Origin: Taklimakanibacter lacteus
GTDB taxonomy: Bacteria > Pseudomonadota > Alphaproteobacteria > Rhizobiales > Aestuariivirgaceae
NCBI GenBank assembly: GCA_003576695.1
Contig: QOZQ01000012.1
Location: 62,001-126,000, forward strand
DNA: 64,000 bases
Direction of reading: 5' to 3'
Shown here piece by piece: positions 29,101 through 37,383 of the stretch. The notes under the pieces are model-generated. The model saw only the letters and a program-made list of their open reading frames with translations. It was not told the DNA's origin and did no database searches. The position numbers and the translations under genes are program-made. Numbering within the stretch: position 1 is the stretch's first letter; each line of letters begins with the position of its first letter.

Positions 29101-29454
29101 TACTTCGCCAATTACGGCTTCCCGCGCCAGGTGACGGTGGCGACGGTCGATCCGGGCGGGTCGATCACCTACACCAAGACGACGACCAACAGCTACACGC
29201 ATGATGCGGCGAACTGGCGTCTGGGCCGACTGACAGGGGCTTCGGTGCTGCACCAGGAGACGGGCAAGCCGTCGATCACGCGGACCTCGTCCTTCACCTA
29301 TGATGCGGGAACCGGGCTCATCACCTCGGAGACGGTCGAGCCGGGCAGCCCGCTCTTCCACACCAAGACCTATGGCTATAACGGCTTCGGGGCGGTCACG
29401 TCGCTGACCGAGACCTGGGGAGCTGAGAATGCCGCCAGCATCCGGGCGCCATAG
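26155..29454 (+). CDS. SpvB/TcaC-like VCBS-repeat protein
   Basis: A 1099-residue exported protein. The N-terminus has a hydrophobic segment (residues about 31-46) after RR, probably a Sec signal. An SpvB domain follows (GELGVSPSGSASYSIPIAVPAGTTGLQPKITLQYDS, about 60-330), then about seven VCBS/FG-GAP repeats (SGDFNGDGLTDxY, about 380-770) and a TcdB-middle-like region (LVGVTNGLGLSTKLAYKPLTD, about 805-1080). These are the parts that in Tc toxins and in the gene at 1-4911 join directly to Rhs repeats; here the frame stops at ASIRAP. GGGGG before the ATG serves as ribosome site. It likely forms one complex with the next gene. Confidence 0.88.
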   Translation: MMRRLGVFALDLCGIAGAMASQGVARGGLRRWAVGFLAIATAQIACPSLQPRAAELVGATAGELGVSPSGSASYSIPIAVPAGTTGLQPKITLQYDSLAGNGPAGMGWSIGGLSAIGRCPTSYNLDGTAAGSPGIDPVDYDANDKYCLNGQRLVPVSGTYGADGTEYRTTQDEFSRIVSYGAAGSGPQWFKIWRKSGEIMEFGNTADSRIEALGRSDVFVWAINKLSDTVGNYETFTYTEDTTNGGYRIARIDYTGNDAQGLAPYNHVEFIYAARGDVMRSWQAGSKMVLDQRLTNIKVYADSTLYRDYQLAYETTPPLSGRSRLVSVTECATDTATSSLDCFPATTFQWSQDGQAGLTTSILTGTQGIHSALEFFTVGASGDFNGDGLTDIYLFRADEDGRKYNGWPPFIPALPDRVWLTTSTGTFQEVVIPVADSLPTYNIVAASGDFNGDGLTDFYSYRAQQDGQKSGSSADFVAISNGNGTFTRVTLTTANSAVDSTKILASGDFNADGLMDLFLMRTDGGSYQIKTTGQLPYVLMGQPTGALQKVVINTAAGINIANYDNYAIPTTGDFNGDGLTDMYVFRSDKKLRKAAASTADHFWIAKWAPNGSTGTLTFQDVTLPAAQSVANGKGIGSSGDYNGDGLTDFYVFTMDAEGQGLGNLQDATWISKGDFTFEVVTGLSGGSQVPDEYRLAASGDFTGDGLTDHYLMRTQEGNPPQSDGNANDYIVKSLGDGHFQKVSLAGAPGIGGSGDYDLDIKVTGDFNGDGLLDLYLYYAEAHGRAKANANDRFFLSSWKFPDQLVGVTNGLGLSTKLAYKPLTDTTVYTKGTGSTYPVQEVIAPRYVVSEVRADNGIGAENSQTYKYEALRTHANDIGNLGFAKTKITDAAKNIVTESVYSQDWANDRQGMLTSSKTLAPAPYNVTLSEQTITWASASGTTVDGTPLKFRYSPSSTTVRKDLNGTLLGTVTETTAYDDGAGNYFANYGFPRQVTVATVDPGGSITYTKTTTNSYTHDAANWRLGRLTGASVLHQETGKPSITRTSSFTYDAGTGLITSETVEPGSPLFHTKTYGYNGFGAVTSLTETWGAENAASIRAP

Positions 29455-29504
29455 CCATGATGATGCGGGACGGGGCGACTTCACTCAATCTCGGGGGACG
29501 AGAG

Positions 29505-32500
29505 ATGGCTCTCATTGTTGGGCTGCGCGGGCGGCTGGCTGGTCTTTTGCGTCGCAGGCTCAGGCCGGCCGGAACAATCGCGGCGCTCGCCGGGGCGGCG
29601 CTCATCTGGGCATCGCTCTTCTCCGCCAGCCCGGCGTTGGCCGATGTGACGGCCACGTCACGGGTCACGACCTACACCTATGATGCCCGCGGCCGCTACA
29701 AGACCTCCGAGACCAATCCCTTAAGCCAGGGCCAGACGACCAATTATGACCCGGTGACGGGCGTGGTGACGTCGACCACCGGCCCCAACAACCTCACCAC
29801 CAACTGGCCGGCGCAGGATGCCTTCGGCCGGCCGATGCGCGAGAACCGGGCGGATGGCACCTATACGACGACGGAGCGCTTCCGCTGCGGCGGCGGGGTC
29901 GCATGCCCCGCCAATGCGATCCTGAAGCTCGTCACCAGGACCTGGGGGTCCGACAACACCATCGTCGCCCCCACCCAGACGGTCTATCAGGACAAGCTCT
30001 ATCGCGAGGTGAGGAAGAGCACGCTCTCGCTCAATGGCACGGAAGTGCATGCCGACACGGTCTATGATGCGCAAGGCCACACGGCGCAGAAGTCGGAGCC
30101 CTTCTTTGAAGGAGCGGTCACCATCTACTGGACGACGATTCAGTATGACCTGCTGGACCGCCCGGTCCTGACGACAAGGCCCGACACCGGCACCCAGTCG
30201 GTCGCCTATAACGGCCTCACCGAGACCAGCACCAATGAGCTCAGCCAGACCAAGAGCGTCACCAGGGACGCGATGGGCCGGGAGTTAAGGGTGGTGGACG
30301 ATCTCGGCACCGCGGTGGTCTATGCCTATGACGCGATCGGCCAGATGACCTCCTATGGCATCGATGGCGAGGCGGGAACGGCAAGCTCGTTCCAATACGA
30401 TATCCGCGGCAACAAGATCTCCGACACCGATCCCGACAAAGGCACCTGGACCTATAGCTACAATGCCCTGGGGCAGATCGCGTCCCAGACCGATGCCAGG
30501 GGCCAGGTCACGGTGATGACCTATGACCTTCTGGGCCGCATGCTGACCCGGATCGATGATGCCTTAGCCGCCAATCCGGGAGACCGCACGGCGAGCTGGG
30601 CCTATGACACGGCCCCGATGGGAAGCGGGGGAGGGGTCGCCAAGGGCAAGCTCGCCTCGGTGTCGATGCCCGGCTATTCGGCGTCTTACACCTATGACGC
30701 TCTCCTGCGCGGCAAGGACGTCACCGAGACGATCGAGGGCACCCCCTATGTGATGTCGACCGCCTATGATGCGGGCTCACGCCCGCTCTCGGTCACCTAT
30801 CCCTCGGGCCTCTCGGTCCAGAATGTCTATAACGCGCAAGGCTATCTGACCCAGGTCATCAACCCGGCGACGCTCGCCCCCTACTGGACCGCCCAGGCCG
30901 ATGATGCCAGGGGCAACATCACCCAGTTCCAGCTCGGCAATGGCGTCACCACCACCAAGGCCTATGACGCGCAGAGGGGCTGGCTCAAATCGATCGCCAG
31001 CGAGAACGCGTCCGGCACGCTGATCCAGAACCTCACCTACACCTTCAACAAGCTGGGCAACCTCACCAAGCGGGCGGATGGCGAGTTCGGCTCCAATCCG
31101 CTGATCGAGACCATCACCTATGACGATCTCAACCGGCTGACCCGGAGCGACACAACGCAATCCGGCTCGGGCGCCTGGAGCTCCTCCGTCACCGTCGTCT
31201 ATGACACGCTGGGCAATATCACGTCCAAGTCCGATATCGGCGCCTATACCTATGGCGAGGCCCACACGGCCTGCGGCGGCAGCGTCATCCCCGGCCGGCA
31301 TGCCGTCACCACGGTGGCGGGCGAGAAGAACGCCACCTATTGCTATGACGCCAATGGCAACATGACCTCGGGCGACGGGCGCAGCATCGCCTATGGCGCC
31401 TCCGACATGGTGACCAGCATCACCCGGGGCTCTGCCACCGTCACCTTCACCTATGGACCGGAAAGATCCCGCACCAAGCGGGTGGATGCCGACAGCTCCG
31501 GCATCACCACCACTTGGTATATCGGCGGCAAGGCCTATGAGAAGATCGAGAAGCCCGACGCCTCGCTCGAGACCAAGCATTACATTGGCGACTTCGCCAT
31601 CATCACCGAGCGCACGGCGATGGGCACGACGACGAAGACCACCGCCTATGTCTTGGACGATCACTTAGGATCGATCGATGCTTTGACCGACGAGACAGGC
31701 GCCCTCATCCAGAAGATGAGCTTCGATGCCTGGGGCAAGCGCCGCGAGACGACCTGGATGGCGATGTCCAATCCTTACGTCTTCACCAGCCTCATCACCA
31801 CCAGGGGCTTCACCGGGCATGAGCAGATCGACACGGTGGGCCTCGTCCATATGAACGGGCGCGTCTATGACCCGGAGATCGGAAGGTTCATCTCGGCCGA
31901 TCCCATGGTTCAGGACCTCTCCAACAGCCAGAGCCTCAACCGCTACACCTATGTGCTGAACAACCCGCTGTCGATGACCGACCCGACCGGCTTCTTCTTT
32001 GGCTCGATCTTCAAGGCCATCGGCAACTTCATATCGAAGGTGTTCAATGCGATTGCCTCCGCATTCAAGGCGATACTCAAGATACCGCTCATCAGAGCGG
32101 CGATACAGATCATAGGATGTGGAGGGACCGGACCGGTCGGGGTTGCGATATGTGCAGGCGTCACTGGAGCGCTCACAATCCTTAGCGGCGGGAGCATAGG
32201 TGACGCCTTGCAAGCCATGGCGTTCACTGTCGCAAGTGCTGGGATATGGAGCGGTGTTGGCAACATTACCCACGGGCTCGCAGGAGTCATGGGCGTAGCT
32301 GAGGGGGTCATGAATGGCGCACGTGCCGCCTTTGCTGTCGTCAAGAGTGTAATTCATGGTGTCGTTGGCGGCGCTCTGTCCATGGTCCAAGGTGGTTCAT
32401 TCATGGATGGATTTGTCGCCAATGCTGCTGGCGCTGCTGCTGGTGTTATGTCGGAAGGCGTGTTTGGCCCATCTGGTGATGGCAATCTGCAAGGTGCAAT

Positions 32501-33095
32501 TGGAAGAATAGCGACCACAGCAGTCGCTGGTGGCACTGCATCAGTTCTCACCGGTGGTAAGTTCGCTAATGCGGCGATCACCGCGGCTTTCGCTCAAATG
32601 TGGAATGGAGAGAGTATAGCCTACAAGCAAAAGACGATTTATGCCGTTGTTCATCTCGGTCCTGGGGCAGACCCAATCGGGCATGCGTTTGTTGTCTTCG
32701 AGGACGGTAATGGCGGTCAATCAGGCTATGGCTTCTGGCCGGATGTGGAATGGGATGTGAGTAACGCGTTGACCTTCGGTACTGGCGGCGATCTCAAAGG
32801 GCACGTCTTAAATGAAAAAACCGTCACGGGATATTTGCCAGACTTCTACGAATGGATGGCCACAGGTAAAGATCCTAGAGGTGGCGTTTTCGCCTACAGA
32901 AGGTTTACGGTCTCGGCTAGTCAATATGACGACGCCATGAATGTCGTTACGGGATGGAACAAACCATATAGTATCAAGTGCATGTGTGGCACATTTACTC
33001 AGCAGGTCATCGGTGCTGCTGGTTATTCGATCGGGGGTAAAGGAGTTGAAGCGCGTCCGACGACACTATATCGCGAATTCACTGGATCTAAGTGA
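29505..33095 (+). CDS. Sec-exported Rhs toxin with papain-like C-terminal tip
   Basis: A 1196-residue YD-repeat toxin. ATG 29505 is chosen over 29457 because GGGGGACGAG precedes it and it yields a good signal peptide (basic RRRLRPAG, hydrophobic core, ASPALA cleavage). YD repeats run from about residue 35 to 780 and the Rhs core reads GRVYDPEIGRFISADPM. A glycine/alanine-rich hydrophobic region (about 840-1030) precedes a tip with His1060 in PIGHAFVVFEDG and Cys1159/Cys1161 in KCMCGTFTQQV. This His-before-Cys order fits a permuted NlpC/P60 or papain-like peptidase/amidase, which is inference. The tip DNA is AT-rich. The following gene is the immunity candidate. Confidence 0.88.
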   Translation: MALIVGLRGRLAGLLRRRLRPAGTIAALAGAALIWASLFSASPALADVTATSRVTTYTYDARGRYKTSETNPLSQGQTTNYDPVTGVVTSTTGPNNLTTNWPAQDAFGRPMRENRADGTYTTTERFRCGGGVACPANAILKLVTRTWGSDNTIVAPTQTVYQDKLYREVRKSTLSLNGTEVHADTVYDAQGHTAQKSEPFFEGAVTIYWTTIQYDLLDRPVLTTRPDTGTQSVAYNGLTETSTNELSQTKSVTRDAMGRELRVVDDLGTAVVYAYDAIGQMTSYGIDGEAGTASSFQYDIRGNKISDTDPDKGTWTYSYNALGQIASQTDARGQVTVMTYDLLGRMLTRIDDALAANPGDRTASWAYDTAPMGSGGGVAKGKLASVSMPGYSASYTYDALLRGKDVTETIEGTPYVMSTAYDAGSRPLSVTYPSGLSVQNVYNAQGYLTQVINPATLAPYWTAQADDARGNITQFQLGNGVTTTKAYDAQRGWLKSIASENASGTLIQNLTYTFNKLGNLTKRADGEFGSNPLIETITYDDLNRLTRSDTTQSGSGAWSSSVTVVYDTLGNITSKSDIGAYTYGEAHTACGGSVIPGRHAVTTVAGEKNATYCYDANGNMTSGDGRSIAYGASDMVTSITRGSATVTFTYGPERSRTKRVDADSSGITTTWYIGGKAYEKIEKPDASLETKHYIGDFAIITERTAMGTTTKTTAYVLDDHLGSIDALTDETGALIQKMSFDAWGKRRETTWMAMSNPYVFTSLITTRGFTGHEQIDTVGLVHMNGRVYDPEIGRFISADPMVQDLSNSQSLNRYTYVLNNPLSMTDPTGFFFGSIFKAIGNFISKVFNAIASAFKAILKIPLIRAAIQIIGCGGTGPVGVAICAGVTGALTILSGGSIGDALQAMAFTVASAGIWSGVGNITHGLAGVMGVAEGVMNGARAAFAVVKSVIHGVVGGALSMVQGGSFMDGFVANAAGAAAGVMSEGVFGPSGDGNLQGAIGRIATTAVAGGTASVLTGGKFANAAITAAFAQMWNGESIAYKQKTIYAVVHLGPGADPIGHAFVVFEDGNGGQSGYGFWPDVEWDVSNALTFGTGGDLKGHVLNEKTVTGYLPDFYEWMATGKDPRGGVFAYRRFTVSASQYDDAMNVVTGWNKPYSIKCMCGTFTQQVIGAAGYSIGGKGVEARPTTLYREFTGSK

Positions 33096-33307
33096 AACCA
33101 CTCGGGCATGGCCGGGACAAAAAATGCTAATTGAAGGCCTATTCGCAGACGAATGCCGACAGTCATGGTGGCTGCCGCTTTCTATGTTATAATCTGTTAT
33201 GACTTAAGAAGCGGTGAGTGCTTTGATGACGCATCACTAAGATGCCCGTAACTCCAAGGGAACAGGGTAGAAGAGGCTGTTTGCCAAAAAGTGGGTAGGA
33301 GGCTCAG

Positions 33308-33712
33308 GTGGAGAAAATATGGTTGTTCGCAGCGCTCCTACCACTTGTAGGTGTCGGGCCAATGGAGAATGGCATGAATTTCCATGAATACTCTTGCAGA
33401 AGCAACTCTGAGTTTGATCGGGTGATTGTTATATTTAAGAGTCAATCTGGTGAAACACGGACCATAACCTTCACGGGCGAAATAAAGGCTTTATTGATTG
33501 AAGCAAGGGAGTTGCGAGGTGTTTTGGACTGGCGGGATACGAAGGCCATACATCTTCGTTCGAGCAAAAACAGCGACGAAATATTTTTGTCGGTTGAATA
33601 CGCAAAACAAAACGGCGATATCAAAATATTTGAAGGTGGCTATGTGAGCACGGATTGTTTGAGCAATATACTGAGTAGGTTTGAATCAAGGATAAAGTTT
33701 ATTCGGTCTTAA
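33308..33712 (+). CDS. Periplasmic immunity candidate
   Basis: A 134-residue protein with a GTG start and strong AGGAGG at about 33296-33301. The signal peptide (IWLFAALLPLVGVG) suggests a periplasmic location, which suits a toxin acting on the cell wall. It follows the papain-tip Rhs gene by 212 bp; that gap holds no gene. The C-terminal half is clearly paralogous to the protein at 44910-45329 (LLIEARELRGVLDWRDTK versus LLIETREVRSALDWKYLK; EGGYVSTDCL versus EGGYVSHDCL). Family name unknown. Confidence 0.75.
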   Translation: MEKIWLFAALLPLVGVGPMENGMNFHEYSCRSNSEFDRVIVIFKSQSGETRTITFTGEIKALLIEARELRGVLDWRDTKAIHLRSSKNSDEIFLSVEYAKQNGDIKIFEGGYVSTDCLSNILSRFESRIKFIRS

Positions 33713-33780
33713 GGTAAGAGCTGGCCTGGAGAATCTTGACAGTCCGATAAGTGGATTTTCTGCCTGACAGCGGATTTTCA

Positions 33781-33920
33781 GTGACAGTGCATTCAATTGA
33801 TCAACGTTTCGCGTTTCGGTGACAGTGCATTTAATTGTTGGCTTCAAGTTTCGGTGACAGTGCATTTAATTGTTATCTTGTGTCTATTTTGAAACGAAGG
33901 CGTGCCAGTGCATTCAACTC
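33781..33920. repeat. Cluster of GTGACAGTGCATT half-site repeats
   Basis: Four direct copies of a half-site occur at 33781-33800, 33816-33837, 33851-33872 and 33905-33919 (TCGGTGACAGTGCATTTAATTG and variants). They equal one arm of the palindromic element found at 45350, 46035 and 47443. The last copy runs into the 3' end of the fic gene. Confidence 0.8.
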
Positions 33921-35500
33921 CGGGCGTCATGGTCATCGAGTCCGCCGCTGCTCGCCCCATCATGATCTGACAGAAGCTCCCGATAGATGCTTTCGATAGC
34001 TGCCACCTCCTCTTCAGTCAGTTCCGCAAATTCCTTCGAACGCGCCCTCTGCGAGAAGGCGCCGCCATTCTGGCGAAGGAAGCCCATCATCAGATCGAAG
34101 GTCGCATCGGGCATCTCGATGAATGCGCCGATGCGCTGCCTGGCCTGGTCATAGCGGCGGAGATACTCGACCTCATCCGGCAATGTCTTGCGGATGGTGT
34201 GCGCGACGCTGTCCGCCAGGAACTCCGCCTGCGACGTCGCATCGAAGAAGCGAAACAGATCGCCTGTCCGGTTGAGCACGCGGACATTCAGCGTCGGCGT
34301 CGTCTCCCACTGCGTCAGCAGGAGGCGCGGATGAGAGTAGTGCTCGAGAACTTCCCTGTAGCGACCGATCTGTTGCAGAAAGACCGCGGAAACCGGGAAT
34401 ATCATGCCGGGCGGATTGAATCCGCTGCGCGAGAGCATGTGGTGGACAAGCCAGCGGTGAATCCTGCCATTGCCGTCCTCGAAGGGATGAATGAAGACGA
34501 ACCCGAAGGCGACCGCGGCTGCGGCGGTGACAGGGTCGAGCCCGCCTTTTTCCGCCCTTTCGGCATAGGCTATCAACCCGTCGATCAGGCCTGCAATATC
34601 CTCGGGCCGCGCGCTGACATGATCGGGAATGGGCGCATTCGTGTCGCGATCGCGCGTGCCGACGAAGCCGCCTTCCGCGCGCCACCCGAAATGCATGAAT
34701 CGCGCCTTGCCGATGACGATGCGTTGCAGGCGCAGGAGCTCATCGGCCGTGAGAGGACGTTGCCCGGCCTCGCCGATCGCCTGCCCCCAGCGCTGAATGC
34801 GATCCTGCGGCGGGTGTTCTCCCTCGATCACATAGGATGCCTTGGAATCTTGCAGCAGAAGAAAGGCGGCGGCCCTGGCCATCAGGTCCGGCGCGGTGCG
34901 GTGCACGACCTTGCGCGCTTCCTCTGCCAGAACAGCGCCCGTTACGGCCGTCAGATGGTCCGTGCGCCGGACCAGCGGACAGAAATCGGGCGTGCCCGGC
35001 AGGTTGTTGCGGATGCGGTAGCGGGTGACGGTTTCGCCTCTGACCGCAAACTGACGCTGCTCATCCAGGGCGCCGATATAGGGGGCCTTGGGAGCATCCG
35101 GCAGCGCGAGCCTCTGCCCGGTCAGCCATTCATAAAGAAACCAGGCGCGCCTGGCATGCTGTCCGGTCGGCTCCGCCTTTACCCACTCTTCGATCGCCCC
35201 CTTAGGGATAGCGGTGAAAAGGGCATTGAGGATTCCCAGATCGACAGCCTCATGGCGCAGGGCGAAATCCAGGTGAGCGCTGATCGTATCGTCCGGCCGG
35301 TATCGCGGCGTGAGGATGCGCCACCTACCGTCTTGCCGCATCGTGTGCTTTTCGCCGATGGCGACAAGCGCATCGGGCGCCGGCACCTGCAGGCCGAAGG
35401 CCGCAATGAGGGCCGCATAGCCTGCCGGCCGCGCTGCCACGGGCATGGTTTCTCCGGCAATTTCCGGGAGGTTGGCTGGGATCTGCAATGGCATGGGCAT
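33914..35500 (-). CDS. Fic-domain protein, class II (N-terminal inhibitory helix)
   Basis: A 528-residue Fic enzyme, expected to transfer AMP or a related group from a nucleotide to target proteins. The full catalytic motif HPFEDGNGRIHR starts at H338. An N-terminal inhibitory-helix motif SYVIEG (S/T-x3-E-G) has its Glu at 226, so activity is probably autoinhibited in cis and no separate antitoxin is needed; none is adjacent. A long C-terminal extension follows, and the last codons lie in the GTGACAGTGCATT repeat, so the 3' end may have been altered by it. Five CTGAA repeats lie upstream. Confidence 0.92.
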   Translation of the reverse strand: MPMPLQIPANLPEIAGETMPVAARPAGYAALIAAFGLQVPAPDALVAIGEKHTMRQDGRWRILTPRYRPDDTISAHLDFALRHEAVDLGILNALFTAIPKGAIEEWVKAEPTGQHARRAWFLYEWLTGQRLALPDAPKAPYIGALDEQRQFAVRGETVTRYRIRNNLPGTPDFCPLVRRTDHLTAVTGAVLAEEARKVVHRTAPDLMARAAAFLLLQDSKASYVIEGEHPPQDRIQRWGQAIGEAGQRPLTADELLRLQRIVIGKARFMHFGWRAEGGFVGTRDRDTNAPIPDHVSARPEDIAGLIDGLIAYAERAEKGGLDPVTAAAAVAFGFVFIHPFEDGNGRIHRWLVHHMLSRSGFNPPGMIFPVSAVFLQQIGRYREVLEHYSHPRLLLTQWETTPTLNVRVLNRTGDLFRFFDATSQAEFLADSVAHTIRKTLPDEVEYLRRYDQARQRIGAFIEMPDATFDLMMGFLRQNGGAFSQRARSKEFAELTEEEVAAIESIYRELLSDHDGASSGGLDDHDARS

Positions 35501-35607
35501 CTGAAAATCTGTAACTCAATCTGAAAAGTTCGATATTTGCCCGATTTTTCCTGAAAAACGATAACCAGATTTGCTCTGAAAGTCGATTCCCCTCTCTGAA
35601 TAATGAT
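35501..35607. promoter_or_regulatory. Five direct repeats in the fic promoter
   Basis: CTGAAAATCTG (35501), CTGAAAAGTTCGAT (35521), CTGAAAAACGAT (35551), CTGAAAGTCGAT (35576) and CTGAATAATGAT (35596) share CTGAA and mostly end in CGAT. Starts are 20, 30, 25 and 20 bp apart. The array abuts the fic ATG (35498-35500) and lies in an AT-rich divergent region shared with hipB. It looks like a regulator-binding array. Confidence 0.6.
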
Positions 35608-35704
35608 TAATTTATTGCCGTTTTGCTGATTTTCATTAACTTAGGTGCCGGCTTGGTGACCTGTAATCTCCAATTCTCGGATTTGCTTGGGGTTTCCATT
35701 AAGG

Positions 35705-35718
35705 TCTTATATATAAGA
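35705..35718. promoter_or_regulatory. Palindromic operator before hipBA-1
   Basis: TCTTATATATAAGA is a perfect 14-bp palindrome 37 bp before the hipB ATG. TATATT at 35741-35746 could be a -10 box that starts transcription within a few bases of the ATG, giving a leaderless or nearly leaderless mRNA; no ribosome site is visible. HipB is the likely ligand. Confidence 0.5.
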
Positions 35719-35754
35719 TAGTATGTCTGATTTGGATCGTTATATTAGACCCTA

Positions 35755-36087
35755 ATGCGCTCGACAGTTATCGATACTCTTCCCCCGAAGGTAAGGCGCG
35801 GGCTTGGCAAGCTCGGCGCGGATATCGCCCTTGCACGCAGGAAGCGCAGACTGACGACGCTGATGATGGCCGAGCGGCTCGGTGTCGCGAAGAGCACCTA
35901 TCTCAGGATCGAGAAAGGCGATCCCACGGTCGCGATGGGCGCCTATGCGATGGCCTTGTTCGTCCTCGGGTTTGATGCCGCGCTGGGCGAGATCGCCGAC
36001 GCCCGCCACGACGACCAGGGATTGCTGCTCGACGCCGAACGCCTGCCCAGGCGCATCCGCATCCGCAAGCAGCCTCAGCCCCTATGA
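35755..36087 (+). CDS. hipB: HipB-like XRE antitoxin/repressor
   Basis: A 110-residue DNA-binding protein with an XRE helix-turn-helix at residues about 20-75 (LGADIALARRKRRLTTLMMAERLGVAKSTYLRIEKGDPTV). It should neutralise HipA and repress its own promoter. It overlaps hipA by 4 bp (ATGA), the usual hipBA arrangement. The basic C-terminal tail (RRIRIRKQ) may contact DNA or HipA. Confidence 0.88.
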   Translation: MRSTVIDTLPPKVRRGLGKLGADIALARRKRRLTTLMMAERLGVAKSTYLRIEKGDPTVAMGAYAMALFVLGFDAALGEIADARHDDQGLLLDAERLPRRIRIRKQPQPL

Positions 36088-37367
36088 GACGAACCATCGC
36101 CATCGATCTCGGCGAGGAAGGCCGGCATCTGGGCGTGCTGCGCTACGAAGAGCAGGGGGCTCGCCAGAGCGCATCGTTTGAATATGCCGCCGACTGGCTT
36201 CGATCGTCCGACCGCTTTTCGATCGAGCCTGGCCTGCCGCTGGCGAGCGGTCCGCAGTTTCATCGAAAAGGCGGGGATGGCTCGGTCTTCCACGCGGCGA
36301 TTGCCGATACGGAGCCCGACGGCTGGGGGCGCCGGGTCATCCAGCGCGATCATGCCAGGCGAAGGCAGGAGGCGCGCCGTGCCGGTCGTCCGGTCGATGC
36401 GAGGCCGCTCAATTCGATGGATTACCTGCTCGCCGTCGATGATGTGAGCCGTGTCGGCGCGCTGCGCCTCAAGGACGAGAACGGACACTACCAGCGCGCG
36501 GCCGAGGAGGGGCGCCGGACAACACCTCCGCTTATCGAGCTCGCGCAATTGGCCGCCGCCACGCGGGCTGTCGAGATGAACGCCGAAACTGCGGCGGACC
36601 TTGCCTATTTGCGGGGGCGCGGCACATCACTGGGCGGACTGAGGCCGAAATGCAGCGTCGTTGACGATGATGGCTGGCTTGCGATCGGCAAGTTTCCAAG
36701 CGTGACGGATGAACGGCCGGTGACGAAGGGCGAGGTGCTCGCTTTGCGCCTGGCGCGCCGCGCAGGCATCGACGCTGCCGAAGCGCGCCTTGTGGAGAGC
36801 GACGGCCGGCCGGTCGCGCTGATCCGGCGTTTCGATCGGACCGCCGGTGGACGGTTGATGTATGTCTCGGCGGCCACGATGCTCGGCGCCGAGCCGGCGG
36901 ATCCGGACGAGCACAGCTATGCCGAGATCGCCGACGCGCTTCGGCGATATGGCAGCCGGGCGACTGCCGACATCGAAGAGCTGTGGCGGCGGATGGCGTT
37001 CTCTGTGCTGATCACCAATGTCGATGACCACCTGCGCAATCACGGCTTTCTCCATGTTGATCGTGGCCAATGGCGTTTGGCGCCGGCCTTCGATGTCAAT
37101 CCCTTTCCCGACCGGGTTCGGGAATTGAAGACGTGGATTTCCGAGGGGGTTGGTCCCGAGGCTACGGTCGATGCTCTCATGTCCGTCATTGCCTATTTTC
37201 GCCTCTCGCGCGATCGGGCCCGCGTGATCCTCGCGGAAGTGGAGGGCGCCGTTGCACTGTGGCGCGAGGAAGGGCGGGCAATCGGCATGACGGAAGTGGA
37301 AGTCGAGAGCTTTGCGGAGGCTTTCGAGCACGATGAGCGCGGCGCTGCTCGGGCGTTGATTTCGTGA
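36084..37367 (+). CDS. hipA: HipA-like serine/threonine kinase toxin
   Basis: A 427-residue kinase of the HipA family, in which characterised members phosphorylate targets such as aminoacyl-tRNA synthetases. The Gly-rich loop region is RGRGTSLGGLRPKCSV, the catalytic loop is NVDDHLRNH with Asp at about 314-315, and the metal-binding Asp337 lies in APAFDVNP. All are intact, so it is probably active. Coupled to hipB-1. Confidence 0.9.
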   Translation: MRRTIAIDLGEEGRHLGVLRYEEQGARQSASFEYAADWLRSSDRFSIEPGLPLASGPQFHRKGGDGSVFHAAIADTEPDGWGRRVIQRDHARRRQEARRAGRPVDARPLNSMDYLLAVDDVSRVGALRLKDENGHYQRAAEEGRRTTPPLIELAQLAAATRAVEMNAETAADLAYLRGRGTSLGGLRPKCSVVDDDGWLAIGKFPSVTDERPVTKGEVLALRLARRAGIDAAEARLVESDGRPVALIRRFDRTAGGRLMYVSAATMLGAEPADPDEHSYAEIADALRRYGSRATADIEELWRRMAFSVLITNVDDHLRNHGFLHVDRGQWRLAPAFDVNPFPDRVRELKTWISEGVGPEATVDALMSVIAYFRLSRDRARVILAEVEGAVALWREEGRAIGMTEVEVESFAEAFEHDERGAARALIS

Positions 37368-37383
37368 AGCAGCCCGCATCTGT

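Noticed and set aside
34199-35524. 441-codon plus-strand frame opposite fic
   Set aside because: The minus strand carries the complete Fic motif; the opposite frame has none.
35501-35607. CTGAA repeats as replication iterons
   Set aside because: No replication initiator gene nearby; the array abuts the fic start, so a regulatory reading is simpler.
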